DNA of 64,000 nucleotides from CAIVVT01 sp963838205 (GTDB lineage: Bacteria > Acidobacteriota > Terriglobia > Bryobacterales > Bryobacteraceae). The notes beneath the pieces were generated by a model. The model saw nothing but the letters and a program-made list of their open reading frames with translations, was not told the DNA's origin and ran no database searches. The translations under genes were made by a program, and so were the position numbers. The DNA is taken from the NCBI GenBank assembly GCA_963838205.1, contig CAWIQF010000008.1, positions 62,001 to 126,000 on the forward strand. The letters run 5' to 3'. Each line of letters starts with the position of its first letter. Position 1 is the stretch's first letter. Below, piece after piece: positions 33,357-41,926 of the stretch.

Positions 33357-33697
33357 CGCGGTGGGCCGCCGGGCGGCTGCGCGGCGGTATCGATGGCGCG
33401 CTGCAGTTGGACCATCAGTTCAGTCACGGGGCGGTTGCCGTCGCGCGCAATGTGGCGCACGGAGCGCCGGTCCTGCGGCTGCCGCGGTTGAACGCCAATG
33501 GCTTGAAACAGCACGGAGGCGGGGACGTGGTGGGTATGGGCGATAAATGGGACCGACATCCATTCATGGATCGGCTCATTCGCTTTGTGGAACTGCCGCG
33601 CCAGCCGGGTGGCCCGGGTGGCGAAGATGATAGTGCCCGCGATCGCCAGCAGAAAGGCGAGCCCAACAGCCAGCGTGCGGCGCCACGTTTCTCCCAC
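33353..33697 (-). CDS. Small membrane-anchored protein of unknown function
   Basis: A 114-residue protein with one N-terminal hydrophobic helix (LAVGLAFLLAIAGTIIFATRA, residues about 10-30), then a short soluble part with HKANEPIHEWMSVPFIAHTHHVPASVLFQAIG (histidine-rich, possibly metal binding) and a C-terminal helix ending in a Pro/Gly tail. I do not recognise a family. It overlaps the DedA gene by four bases and is translated before it, so a role with DedA is plausible. From 33698 to 33950 (about 250 bases) I see no gene. Confidence 0.7.
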   Translation of the reverse strand: MGETWRRTLAVGLAFLLAIAGTIIFATRATRLARQFHKANEPIHEWMSVPFIAHTHHVPASVLFQAIGVQPRQPQDRRSVRHIARDGNRPVTELMVQLQRAIDTAAQPPGGPPR

Positions 33698-33950
33698 GAT
33701 TCAATATAGCCGGTTCCCGTTCTGAAACCATGGCTGCAGCCCCTCCCGAGCAGGGCCTCGGAATGCGATTCCAGAACCCCGGCAGGACGACAACCCACCT
33801 GTAAGAGCAGCTTGGAAATTGTTCCGCGCCCGATCGGCGCATGAGCGTTCATCCCTCCGCGCAGCGCGGCAATCCATGGCACAAGAGGATGCCTCGGCGC
33901 TGGGTGAGCGAGACGCGCACGGCCGGCGAGGGGCCGCTTTCACAGTTGAA

Positions 33951-35285
33951 TTACACGGCGTCCGAAATGCTCGAAAAATTGAAATCCGTCGCGACGAGCG
34001 GCGGCGAGATCGACGAGCCCGCCTCCGCGCCTTGAGTCGGCACGGGGCGACCCAGCATCTTCGTGTTCTGCAGGACGCGCACCGGGCTCTCATTCCAGCG
34101 AAAGTTCATCACCGGATCGGTGACCTTGCCGTTTTCGACCAGGAACACGCCGTCACGCGTCAGGCCGGTCACTTGCAGCGTCTGCGGCTGCAACACCCGG
34201 ATGTACCACAGGCGCGTCACGAGCAATCCGCGATCGACCGACGCGATCAGTTCGGCGAGCGAGTGATCCTGTCCTTCCAGAATCAGATTCTCCGGGAACG
34301 GCGTTGGTTTCTTGCCCGCTTTCTTTGCCCAGAAGCGATCGAAATGCAGATTCTTCACGACGCCCTTGTCGATCCAGGTCAGCGCTTCGTTGGGGATCAA
34401 CTCCGAAGCCCACGGCCGCGCGCCGAGCTTCGGATTGAATGGATCGCTACGCAGCGTGACGATCTCCGGAAAGAGCTTTTCGCCGAGCAGCGTCTCGCCC
34501 TCCTTGCCCTTGCGCGACAAAAAGGAAAACCCCTGTTCCGCTCCGCGCGCGCCAAGCGACCAACCCAGAAAGCCGATCAGATCGCTCACCGCGGCGGGTT
34601 CCAGGATGACCGTGTACTTCCCCGGATCGAGCCGCTTTTTGCCCGCGCCGCGCACGCACTTGTCGGCCGCAATGCGCCCCGCGTCCTCGCCATTCAAGTC
34701 CGCAACCGACGTGGAAACCTGCGTGGCCCAGCCGGAACTGGTCCCGCCGCTGTTGCGCATCGTGTTCGTCAGGCCCGCGTACGTGGACTCGTGATAGCCG
34801 AACAGCCCCGCCTTATTCGCCACGGCGCTGGCCGTGGCCGTGCGCTGCACGAGGCCGGCGGCGGTCAATTGCCGGGCGCGCGCCGCCTCGAGAATCGCCT
34901 TCACGTGGCCGATCAGGACATCGCCGCGCCCCACCGCCGTGGCCGCATCGAAGTTGTGAATCGCGGGGTACTGCTGGGGCCCCAAGGGCGGCATGTCCTC
35001 GGGATCGGGCTGCGAGATGCGCGCCAGCGACTCTGCTTTTTCCACGCCCTTGCGCAGTGCTTCCTCGCTGAACTCGCTCACCGAGGCCGAGCCGCTGCGT
35101 TTGTCCTCGGTCGTCGCGCTGATCGATACCGAGTGCTCCACGCGGTATCCCGAAGTCGTAATGCCGTTGTTCGCGAAGCGGATGAAGACGTCTTCCGTCG
35201 AGGACAGGTTGAGCGCGCACTCCGGCAATTTGGTCATGCCGAAAATTCTGTCGGCGAGATTTCTGGCGTCCTGTGCGGTCAGCAT
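33951..35285 (-). CDS. TldE/PmbA-type modulator of a TldD metallopeptidase
   Basis: A 444-residue protein of the TldD/PmbA family, the non-metal partner (TldE) of a heterodimeric protease that degrades unfolded peptides and matures microcin-like peptides. It starts MLTAQDARNLADRIFG with VFIRFANNGITTSGY, and contains YTVILEPAAVSDLIGFLGWSLGARG, where TldD would have the HExxxH site; no zinc motif is present, as expected for TldE. The C-terminus shows NLHFDRFWAKKAGK and VFLVENGKVTDPVMNFRWNESP. It follows the tldD frame by 12 bases and no signal peptide is seen. Confidence 0.9.
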   Translation of the reverse strand: MLTAQDARNLADRIFGMTKLPECALNLSSTEDVFIRFANNGITTSGYRVEHSVSISATTEDKRSGSASVSEFSEEALRKGVEKAESLARISQPDPEDMPPLGPQQYPAIHNFDAATAVGRGDVLIGHVKAILEAARARQLTAAGLVQRTATASAVANKAGLFGYHESTYAGLTNTMRNSGGTSSGWATQVSTSVADLNGEDAGRIAADKCVRGAGKKRLDPGKYTVILEPAAVSDLIGFLGWSLGARGAEQGFSFLSRKGKEGETLLGEKLFPEIVTLRSDPFNPKLGARPWASELIPNEALTWIDKGVVKNLHFDRFWAKKAGKKPTPFPENLILEGQDHSLAELIASVDRGLLVTRLWYIRVLQPQTLQVTGLTRDGVFLVENGKVTDPVMNFRWNESPVRVLQNTKMLGRPVPTQGAEAGSSISPPLVATDFNFSSISDAV

Positions 35286-35297
35286 GGCGGGAGCTCC

Positions 35298-36912
35298 TCA
35301 GTCGGTCACCAATACGTTGATCTGGCGGAAGCGCGTGGGCGAACAGCCGTGGCTCATGGCGTTGGTCTGCTCAGGCTCGCCCTTGCCGTCACTCGTCAAC
35401 CCATACTGCTGCCAGTACGGCCGGCCGGCGATGCCGTCGCAACTCTGCCAAAAGTCCGGCGTCCGGCTCTGGTAGGCCACGCGCGAGATCATGGCGCCCT
35501 TTTTGCCGCCCTTGATCTCCCAAAATGCGTCGCCGCCGAATTGGAAGTTGTAGCGCTGCTGATCGATCGAGAAGCTGCCCGTGCCTTCGATCAGGACGCC
35601 GTCGTCAACGCCGCCGATCAGGTCTTCGAGAGTGACATCGTTGGGACTCGGCGCGAGCCACACATTGGGCATGCGTTGGAACGGGACGCTGGACCACGAA
35701 TCGGCGTAACAGCAGCCGCGGGATTCCGCCTCGCCCACCAGGTGCGCCTGGTCCCGAATGGTCTGGTAGTGGACAAAAATGCCCTTGTCGATAATCGGGA
35801 AGCGCGTCGTTTTCACGCCGTCGTCGTCGTACTTGACGGTCGAACAGACCGTGCTCCTGGGTGCGGTCGCCGAAGATGTTGACGAGATCGCTGCCCACCC
35901 GGAACTTGCCCATCTTCTCGGTGGTCAGAAAGCTTGTGCCGGCGAAGTTCGCTTCATAGCCCAGAGCGCGATCGAGCTCGGTCGAGTGGCCGATCGATTC
36001 GTGAATCGTCAGACACAGATGGCTCGGGAGCAACACCAGGTCCTTCTTGCCGGCAGTCACCGGCGGCGCTTTGATATGCTCGACCACCTCTTCGGCAATG
36101 CGCTTCGCATTCTCGCCGAGGTTCATCTTCGGCACGTACTCCCAACCGTAGGCCAGCGGGGCGACCTGATAGGAGCGGCTACGCGAGATCCCGTTCTTAA
36201 TGTCGACCGCCTCGGCCGTCAGATACGGATAAACCTGCACGATGTACTGCTGGATCGACGACCCTTCGCTGGAGGCGAAGTACTTGTCCTCGGAGTGGAA
36301 GCCGAGCGCGCTGAACGCCGTGTGGACGCCGGGATTCTTCTTCAGCGTGGACGTCGCGGCGTGCAGCAGGTCGAGCTTCTCGTTGACCGGCACGGCAAAG
36401 GGTTCTATCTCGAACGGGCTGGTCCAGCGGTCGACATAGGCCGCGGTGGGCGCGAGCTTCACCGCCTGCGCCTGGAGCACGGAGTTCGCCTTGGCCACCG
36501 TCACGGCTTCCTTGGCGATCCGCGCGATCTCATCGGGCGTGACTTCCGGCGATGCCGCGAAGCCCCATTGGCCGTTGACAATAACGCGTATGCCAAAGCC
36601 GAAACTCTGGCTGTCGTCGGCGAAGGGGACTTCGTCCGTCTTCTCCGATCCGCGTTGCGGGGAAAAACGCCAGCCGGAGAACTGGTCGCGGTAGCGGTTG
36701 ATGCGGATGTCGCAATAAGTCGCGCCTTGTTTCTTGGCCGCATCGAGAGCGATCAGCGCGAGCTTTTCCAGGGCCGGGTTGGGTTTCGTCTCCGCCGCGG
36801 TGGGCGCGCCGAACAAGCGTTCGGCGAATGCCATGGACGCGGCCGTAACGCCGGACGCGGCGAGAAAGCGACGCCGGCTCAGCGAGTGCATGTTATGAGA
36901 GAGATCGATCAC
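35298..36912 (-). pseudogene. TldD-type metallopeptidase with Tat signal, interrupted by a one-base insertion
   Basis: A TldD homologue in two overlapping frames. From GTG 36912 (GAGGAG seven bases upstream) the first frame gives a twin-arginine signal (SRRRFLAASGVTAASMAF) and the TldD body, including the zinc site in LTIHESIGHSTELDRALGYEA (His-Glu-x3-His) and VGSDLVNIFGDRTQEHGL. It then runs out of frame at 35840-35850. The second frame continues with the expected STVKYDDDGVKTTRFPIIDKGIF and ends NVLVTD at 35298. Removing one T from the minus-strand GGTCTGTTCG joins the halves, giving about 537 residues. Either an assembly error or a real lesion. TldD with a Tat signal is odd because its partner TldE has none. 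Confidence 0.85.
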
Positions 36913-37137
36913 GCGGCTGCTCCTCAAGACCAGAATTCACTGCGGGCACAACGAGCGCGATGAGCGGGCGCCGGGACGCGCACCGCAAACGAGAATGTCA
37001 TTGGGCGTGCCTCACCTCAAGAGAATAGCTCCCAATTAGATCAATCTTAGCCCCGATTCAGCGGCCGCGGCGTTGGACTCGGCGGCGCGACGTTTCACCG
37101 AGCCGATGAATGCCGGGTCGCGTTCGGAGAGTTTGAA

Positions 37138-37974
37138 CTATTTGCCGGAGACAGCGCGGCCGACGTGGCGCATCCACGCCAGTTCGTCTGCACTCATGGG
37201 GCCAAGCCGCAGAGCTTCGAGTGCGTGCTCCAATTGCGCCGCGTCCTTTGGACCGGTCAGACACACATCCACTTCGGGCCGGGTCAGGACGAAGCGATAG
37301 CAGTCGGCGGCGGTGGGGATGCGCTCGCCTTTGGGCAGGGAACGGGAGCCGGCGATGCCTTGCAGCATGCCTTTGCCGAGCAGTTGTCGCCAACTGGTGG
37401 CGGTGAATGACACCAGGCCCGGCCGACCGGCAGCGGGCAGGTGCGGGAAAATGTCCGTTTCGGCGCTGGGATGCGCGGCATTGTAGCGGAAGTGGATCAC
37501 GTCGAAGTCGCGTCCGGCCGCAATCGCGGGCACGAGCGAGCGGTTGTGGGTGGAGACCGCGAGGTAGCGCACCAGGCCGCGCTCCTTGAGTCGCCGGGCG
37601 GCGTCGAGAATGCGCGGCGTCACGGGCCGGTTCCACATGCCGAGCAGCAGGACATCGGTGTAATCGAAGCGCAAGGCCCGCAACGCGCGCTCCAGGCTCC
37701 AGCCGAGCAGCGGCGCGAAGCTGGTGTAGGACTGGATCAGCAGCACGAACTGGTCGCGCCGCGAGCGCAAGCGGCGCAAGGCGGCGCCGAAGGAATCGCG
37801 GCGCACGGTGCCCCAGTAGAGATAGTTCAGACCCTGGTCGAAGGCGCGCTCAAGGGCTTCGCCCGGCACGCCGTAACCGGCGGATAAGCCGAGCCGCGTT
37901 ACTGTACGCCCGGTCCTGCCGAGAAGAGCGCTGCGGAAATCGCCGGCGGGTGATTCAGCCATTACGGTCATCAT
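37138..37974 (-). CDS. Aldo/keto reductase family protein
   Basis: A 278-residue (from ATG 37974) TIM-barrel oxidoreductase using NADPH. The N-terminus shows SALLGRTGRTVTRLGLSAGYGVP, followed by AFDQGLNYLYWGTVRRDSFGAAL, with the catalytic tyrosine position in the LNYLYWG segment replaced in a usual 'NxFDTAxxYG' pattern, which makes function unsure. Then LLGMWNRPVTPRILDAARRLKERGLVRYLAVSTHNRSL, typical of the family. The segment ATSWRQLLGKGMLQG is the NADPH-loop equivalent. Several ATGs (37974, 37971, 37962) are possible starts and none has a clear ribosome site. The substrate is unknown. The downstream gap to tldD (225 bases) contains no gene. Confidence 0.82.
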   Translation of the reverse strand: MMTVMAESPAGDFRSALLGRTGRTVTRLGLSAGYGVPGEALERAFDQGLNYLYWGTVRRDSFGAALRRLRSRRDQFVLLIQSYTSFAPLLGWSLERALRALRFDYTDVLLLGMWNRPVTPRILDAARRLKERGLVRYLAVSTHNRSLVPAIAAGRDFDVIHFRYNAAHPSAETDIFPHLPAAGRPGLVSFTATSWRQLLGKGMLQGIAGSRSLPKGERIPTAADCYRFVLTRPEVDVCLTGPKDAAQLEHALEALRLGPMSADELAWMRHVGRAVSGK

Positions 37975-38130
37975 ACCCGCAATGCCATCTTTCGCTCCCG
38001 GCTCGCGCAGGCCTGCAGGCACTGCCTCCGAGCGCAGCTCCCTGACCGACGCGGGACCGCGTAGAGGCCGATCCTTACAGTCGGCATGGACTGTGGAACG
38101 GCTGATTCGACGAGTTTTTGACTCGGGACC

Positions 38131-38757
38131 CTAGCGCTCGCGTTTGGAGATGATCTTGTCGACCATGCCGTAGGCCACGGCCTGTTCGGCTTCCATGATG
38201 TAGTCGCGGTCAACGTCGCGGGCGATGCGCTCGACGTCCTGGCCGGTGGCGTCGGCCAGAATCCCATTGAGGATCTCGCGCATGCGCAGGATCTCGCGGG
38301 CGTAGATATCGATATCGCTGGCCTGGCCGGCGAGGCCGGACATGGAGGGCTGGTGGATCAGCACGCGGGCGTGGGGCAGGGCGTAGCGTTTGCCTTTGGC
38401 GCCGCAGGCCAGCAGGACGGCGGCCATGGAAGCGGCCTGGCCGACGCAGTAGGTGACGATATTGGGCTCGACCAGGCGCATGGTGTCGAGGATCGCCATG
38501 CCGGCGGTGATGGAGCCGCCGGGCGAGTTGATGTACAGCGAAATGTCCTTCTCGGGGTCCTCGGAGGCGAGAAACAGCATCTGGGCGATGATCAGGTTGG
38601 CGACCTGGTCCTCGATGGGAGTGCCCAGGAAGATGATGTTTTCCTTGAGCAGGCGGGAATAGATGTCGTAGGCGCGTTCGCCCCGGGAGGTCTGTTCGAC
38701 CACCATGGGGACAAGCATGTCGTGGGGGGTGGGAAGACCCCCATTGCGGATGGGCAT
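38131..38757 (-). CDS. clpP: ATP-dependent Clp protease proteolytic subunit
   Basis: A 208-residue serine peptidase that forms the barrel of the Clp protease with ClpX or ClpA. The catalytic serine is Ser110 in VGQAASMAAVLLA, the histidine His135 in VLIHQPSMSG and the aspartate lies in IARDVDRDYIM. Other hallmarks are IFLGTPIEDQVANLIIAQMLFL and SLYINSPGGSITAGMAIYD-like ITAGMAILDTM. AAGGAGG precedes the ATG. Neither clpX nor tig is adjacent. The next gene upstream on the same strand is the Rrf2 regulator (50 bases). Confidence 0.97.
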   Translation of the reverse strand: MPIRNGGLPTPHDMLVPMVVEQTSRGERAYDIYSRLLKENIIFLGTPIEDQVANLIIAQMLFLASEDPEKDISLYINSPGGSITAGMAILDTMRLVEPNIVTYCVGQAASMAAVLLACGAKGKRYALPHARVLIHQPSMSGLAGQASDIDIYAREILRMREILNGILADATGQDVERIARDVDRDYIMEAEQAVAYGMVDKIISKRER

Positions 38758-38807
38758 CGAGCCTCCTTAGGCCTGGATTCCAAGCCTGTTTGCCGGCGAA
38801 GACCCGT

Positions 38808-39275
38808 TCAGGCCTTCTTAGCCGTGGAGCGCCTGATCTTGTGAACCTTTTCGAGGCTCTTCTTCTTCTGCGCGAGCGCCTTGGCGAGGTCCTCGATCGA
38901 GGTGTGCTCCAGATACTCCATGATACGGGAGCGGAGGGCCTTCCAGGTATCGTGCATACCGCAGGGGGCGGAGTCGTTGCACTCGGTCATGCCGCCGGGG
39001 CAACGCTCGTAGTCGGTCAGGCCATCGATGGTGTCGACCAGTTGCAGCATGCTAATTTCGGCGGCGGGCGTGCGCAGGCAGAAGCCGCCGGTCGGTCCCT
39101 TGCTGGAGCGGAGGAAGCCTTTGCGAGCCATCTGCTGGAGGATTTTGGCCAGAAAATGGGCCGGGATGTCGCACTGTTCGGCGATCTGCTTCACCATCGC
39201 ATACTTGCCCTCGGGGACCGTTGCGAGAAAGATGAATGCCCGAATCGCGTATTCCGCGGAGCGCGAATAGATCAT
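38808..39275 (-). CDS. Rrf2-family transcriptional regulator, probably Fe-S binding
   Basis: A 155-residue winged-helix regulator of the Rrf2 family. The N-terminal helix-turn-helix begins MIYSRSAEYAIRAFIFLATV and continues with AEQCDIPAHFLAKILQQMARKGFLRSSKGPTGGF. The effector part holds three cysteines, CPGGMTECNDSAPC (Cys-x6-Cys-x5-Cys) followed by a nearby His, the same place as the [2Fe-2S] ligands of IscR, so iron-sulfur or redox sensing is likely. The C-terminal tail is lysine-rich (KKKSLEKVHKIRRSTAKKA). No isc/suf genes are near; its targets may include clpP downstream or distant genes. Confidence 0.92.
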   Translation of the reverse strand: MIYSRSAEYAIRAFIFLATVPEGKYAMVKQIAEQCDIPAHFLAKILQQMARKGFLRSSKGPTGGFCLRTPAAEISMLQLVDTIDGLTDYERCPGGMTECNDSAPCGMHDTWKALRSRIMEYLEHTSIEDLAKALAQKKKSLEKVHKIRRSTAKKA

Positions 39276-39540
39276 GTTAAACCCCTGGATACCTCGATCA
39301 AAATACGCCTTTATCTTAAAAGTATGCTATCACGCCCGCAAGCGAAAAGCCGAAAAGTGTCAATTTTGATTCTGGGCGGTTGCCGGGCCGTGACGCCGGG
39401 AAAGGTTCTGGCTGGGGCAGCGGGTCGAGGCCGGCCGGGCCCCGAAACGGGGACACCAGCCGCCGTGAACAGGTAACTTTGCCCTGCCCTCGGCCACGGC
39501 TCGCAGCAGATGCGAGGCAGCGACCGCTCCTTAACAGTTG

Positions 39541-39614
39541 CGGCTCAGTAACGAATAGTCGCGGCTCGGCAATGTCGTCGCGGCTGGGCAACGAATAGTC
39601 GCGGCTCGGTAACG
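39541..39614. repeat. Degenerate tandem repeat (19-21 base unit) in a 358-base gene-free stretch
   Basis: The region 39276-39633 between two minus-strand genes shows no plausible gene. Its right part holds about 3.6 copies of a unit starting CGGCTCRGYAACGAATAGTCG, at 39541, 39562, 39581 and 39602; the third base groups differ slightly. The left part is a GC-rich upstream region of the Rrf2 gene. No reading frame crosses the repeat with coding character. Confidence 0.8.
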
Positions 39615-39633
39615 CTTTCTCCGCGACAGACCA

Positions 39634-40413
39634 TCAGGCCAGGCCGAGAAACTCACGCGCGGCGGGCTCCAGCGGGGGCACGCAGAGGATGGCGTCGCCG
39701 CCATAGATGGTGTCCGCGCCGGTGTGGTCGAAGAAGCGCAACCCGGATTCCCGGGCGATGACCTGCACCACGGCCAGGTCCCAGGGTTTGGCGGCGGGCT
39801 CCAGCCAGAACTCGGCCTGTCCGGCGCAGACCGACATGGCGTCCAGAGCGCCGCCGAGGCTGCGGATGACCTCGAAGCGGGCGAGGAGCGAACGCAGCTT
39901 TTCAGGGTTCGGCAGGGCGATGATGCGCTCGAGGCCGCTGGCGCAGATGACGGCGCGCGAGATGTCGGCGATGGCCGAGCCGTGGATGGGGGTGGTTCCC
40001 GCGCCGGCCATCTTCCAGGCGCCGCCTCCGCGGACAGCCCAGTAGCTTTCGTTCAGCATGGGGAACGTGCAGACGCCAAGTTCCACGGTGCCGCCGGCCT
40101 CGAGCGCGATCAGGTTGCACCACAGGTGATTGCCGCGCAGGAAATCGCGCGTGCCGTCGATGGGATCGACAATCCAGCGGCGGCGGTTGGCAGCGTCCTT
40201 GGCGGAACCCTCTTCGCCCAGCAGGCCGTCGTCGGGAAAAGCGTGCTGTACGGCGTCGACGATCAGGCGTTCGCATTCGCGATCGGCCACGGTCACCGGC
40301 GTGCCGTCCGGTTTGTCCTCGGCGGCGATGCCGCGCCGCAAATGGGCCAGCGCGAGTTGGCCGGCGGCGTGGCCCAGCTCGCGCGCCAGTTGGAGTTCTT
40401 TTTCGAAGGCCAT
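39634..40413 (-). CDS. Inositol-monophosphatase-family phosphatase, histidinol-phosphatase-like
   Basis: A 259-residue Mg-dependent phosphatase. The metal site is seen in GEEGSAKDAANRRRWIVDPIDGTRDFLRG (motifs EE, DPIDGT) at residues about 67-95, with the later motif AAKPWDLAVVQVIARESG carrying the third Asp. The overall organisation and the small size match the HisN-type histidinol-phosphate phosphatases of actinobacteria and acidobacteria, though 3'-phosphoadenosine phosphatases share these motifs. It starts at ATG 40413. It is divergent from the DUF1015 gene. No other his genes are nearby, so the histidine-pathway role is a guess. Confidence 0.85.
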   Translation of the reverse strand: MAFEKELQLARELGHAAGQLALAHLRRGIAAEDKPDGTPVTVADRECERLIVDAVQHAFPDDGLLGEEGSAKDAANRRRWIVDPIDGTRDFLRGNHLWCNLIALEAGGTVELGVCTFPMLNESYWAVRGGGAWKMAGAGTTPIHGSAIADISRAVICASGLERIIALPNPEKLRSLLARFEVIRSLGGALDAMSVCAGQAEFWLEPAAKPWDLAVVQVIARESGLRFFDHTGADTIYGGDAILCVPPLEPAAREFLGLA

Positions 40414-40489
40414 CAGGGCTCATGGTAGCGTGAGCGAGGAGGGCCGGGGCAAGCGCGGAGCGCGCGTTCCAGGGCTGATACTCTGGGGC

Positions 40490-41722
40490 GTGGCCCGAAT
40501 TTTCCCGTTTCAACCGTATCGCTATACTGCCCAGGCCGGCGCGCTGGAGGACCTCGTCACCCAGCCCTACGACAAGATCACGGCGGCGATGAAAAGCAGC
40601 TACCTGGCGCGCAGCCCGCACAACCTGGTGCGGGTGATTCTGGGCGAGCGCTATCCAACCGACACGGCCGCGGACAACGTCTATACGCGCGCGGCGGGGT
40701 ATCTGCGGGCGTGGATCGAAGACGGCATCCTGGCGCGCGAGACCGAGCCGGGCGCGTTTCCGTATTTCCAGGAATTCACGGTGCCGGACACGGGCGAGCG
40801 GCTGGTGCGCCAGGGTTTCATCGCGCTGGGGGCGGTGGAGGATTACGCGGCGGGCGTGGTGCACCGGCACGAGCAGACGCTCTCGGGCCCGAAGAAGGAC
40901 CGGCTGGATCTGCTGCGGGCCTCGCACGCGCACTGCGGCCAGATCTTCATGCTGTACGCCGACCCGGCGGGCGCGATCGACCATCTGCTGGAAGAGGCGG
41001 CCCAAGCGACGCCACTGGCCGACGTGACGGACGAGTACGGGGCGCGGCACCGCGTGTGGAAAATCACTGCCGCGGAGCGCATCCAGCAATTGATGAGCGA
41101 CAAAAAGCTGCTGATCGCCGACGGCCATCACCGCTACGAAACGGCGCTGGCGTTCCGCCAGGAGAACCCGGAGCTGGCCGGCGCGGACCGGGTGATGATG
41201 ACGTTCGTGAACATGCATTCCCCGGGGCTGAAGATTCTGGCGACGCACCGGCTGGTGAGCGGCATTCCGGCGGGCGAACTGCCGGAGGGATTTCTGCGGG
41301 CGGCGGCGGGCGAGTTCGAAGTGGACGAGATTGACACTCTGGCGGCGCTGCAGCAGAGTTGGGCGGAGCGGCCGGAGCGGACGGTGATCGGCGCGGGCAT
41401 AGGCCAGCGGCTGTTCCGGCTGGAGAGCCGCACGGCGCGCGGCGCGCTGGACGTGCGCGTCCTGCACGAAGTCCTGTTGGGGCGCGTTTTGGGCATCTCG
41501 GAGGAAGCGGTGCGGGAAGAGAAGCACCTGCGCTATGCGCGGGGTCTCGAACAGGCGCTGACGGAAGCTCGCCAGGGCACGGCGCAGATCGCGTTTCTAC
41601 TGAAGCCGACGCGCATCGAACAGGTGGCACAGACATCGTTCGGCGGAGGCGTGATGCCGCAAAAGTCGACCGACTTCTACCCCAAGCTGCTTTCCGGGCT
41701 TACAATCTATAAGCTGGATTAG
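40490..41722 (+). CDS. DUF1015 family protein
   Basis: A 410-residue protein of the uncharacterised DUF1015 family. From GTG 40490 it reads MARIFPFQPYRYTAQAGALEDLVTQPYDKI, the typical start. Conserved blocks are SPHNLVRVILGERYPTD, the central KKLLIADGHHRYETALAFRQE and VMMTFVNMHSPGLKILATHRLV, and near the C-terminus IAFLLKPTRIEQVAQTSFGGGVMPQKSTDFYPKL. The family has been proposed to act on small molecules, but no reaction is proven. The frame is open well upstream, but the family start is clear. It is divergent from the phosphatase gene. Confidence 0.9.
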   Translation: MARIFPFQPYRYTAQAGALEDLVTQPYDKITAAMKSSYLARSPHNLVRVILGERYPTDTAADNVYTRAAGYLRAWIEDGILARETEPGAFPYFQEFTVPDTGERLVRQGFIALGAVEDYAAGVVHRHEQTLSGPKKDRLDLLRASHAHCGQIFMLYADPAGAIDHLLEEAAQATPLADVTDEYGARHRVWKITAAERIQQLMSDKKLLIADGHHRYETALAFRQENPELAGADRVMMTFVNMHSPGLKILATHRLVSGIPAGELPEGFLRAAAGEFEVDEIDTLAALQQSWAERPERTVIGAGIGQRLFRLESRTARGALDVRVLHEVLLGRVLGISEEAVREEKHLRYARGLEQALTEARQGTAQIAFLLKPTRIEQVAQTSFGGGVMPQKSTDFYPKLLSGLTIYKLD

Positions 41723-41926
41723 CTTCGGGCGGCACGGGCGCGGCAGACGGCGGCGACAATTTTAGGGCGGGGCCTCCCTTGGCCTGACGCTGTTTCCCTT
41801 TGAGCGCGCTTGCGCTTAGTCTAATCTGGAGAGGACAGACGGCGGGTGAGCGGCCGGGACGGTTCGGGATGGACCGGGTTGGAGCGATGGCGCGAAGGGG
41901 TGTCTTTGGGGGAGAATCTGAAACGT

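Noticed and set aside
33698..33950. Possible small genes in the gap before tldE (for example plus-strand 33841-34035)
   Set aside because: The frames overlap tldE or lack coding character and family motifs.
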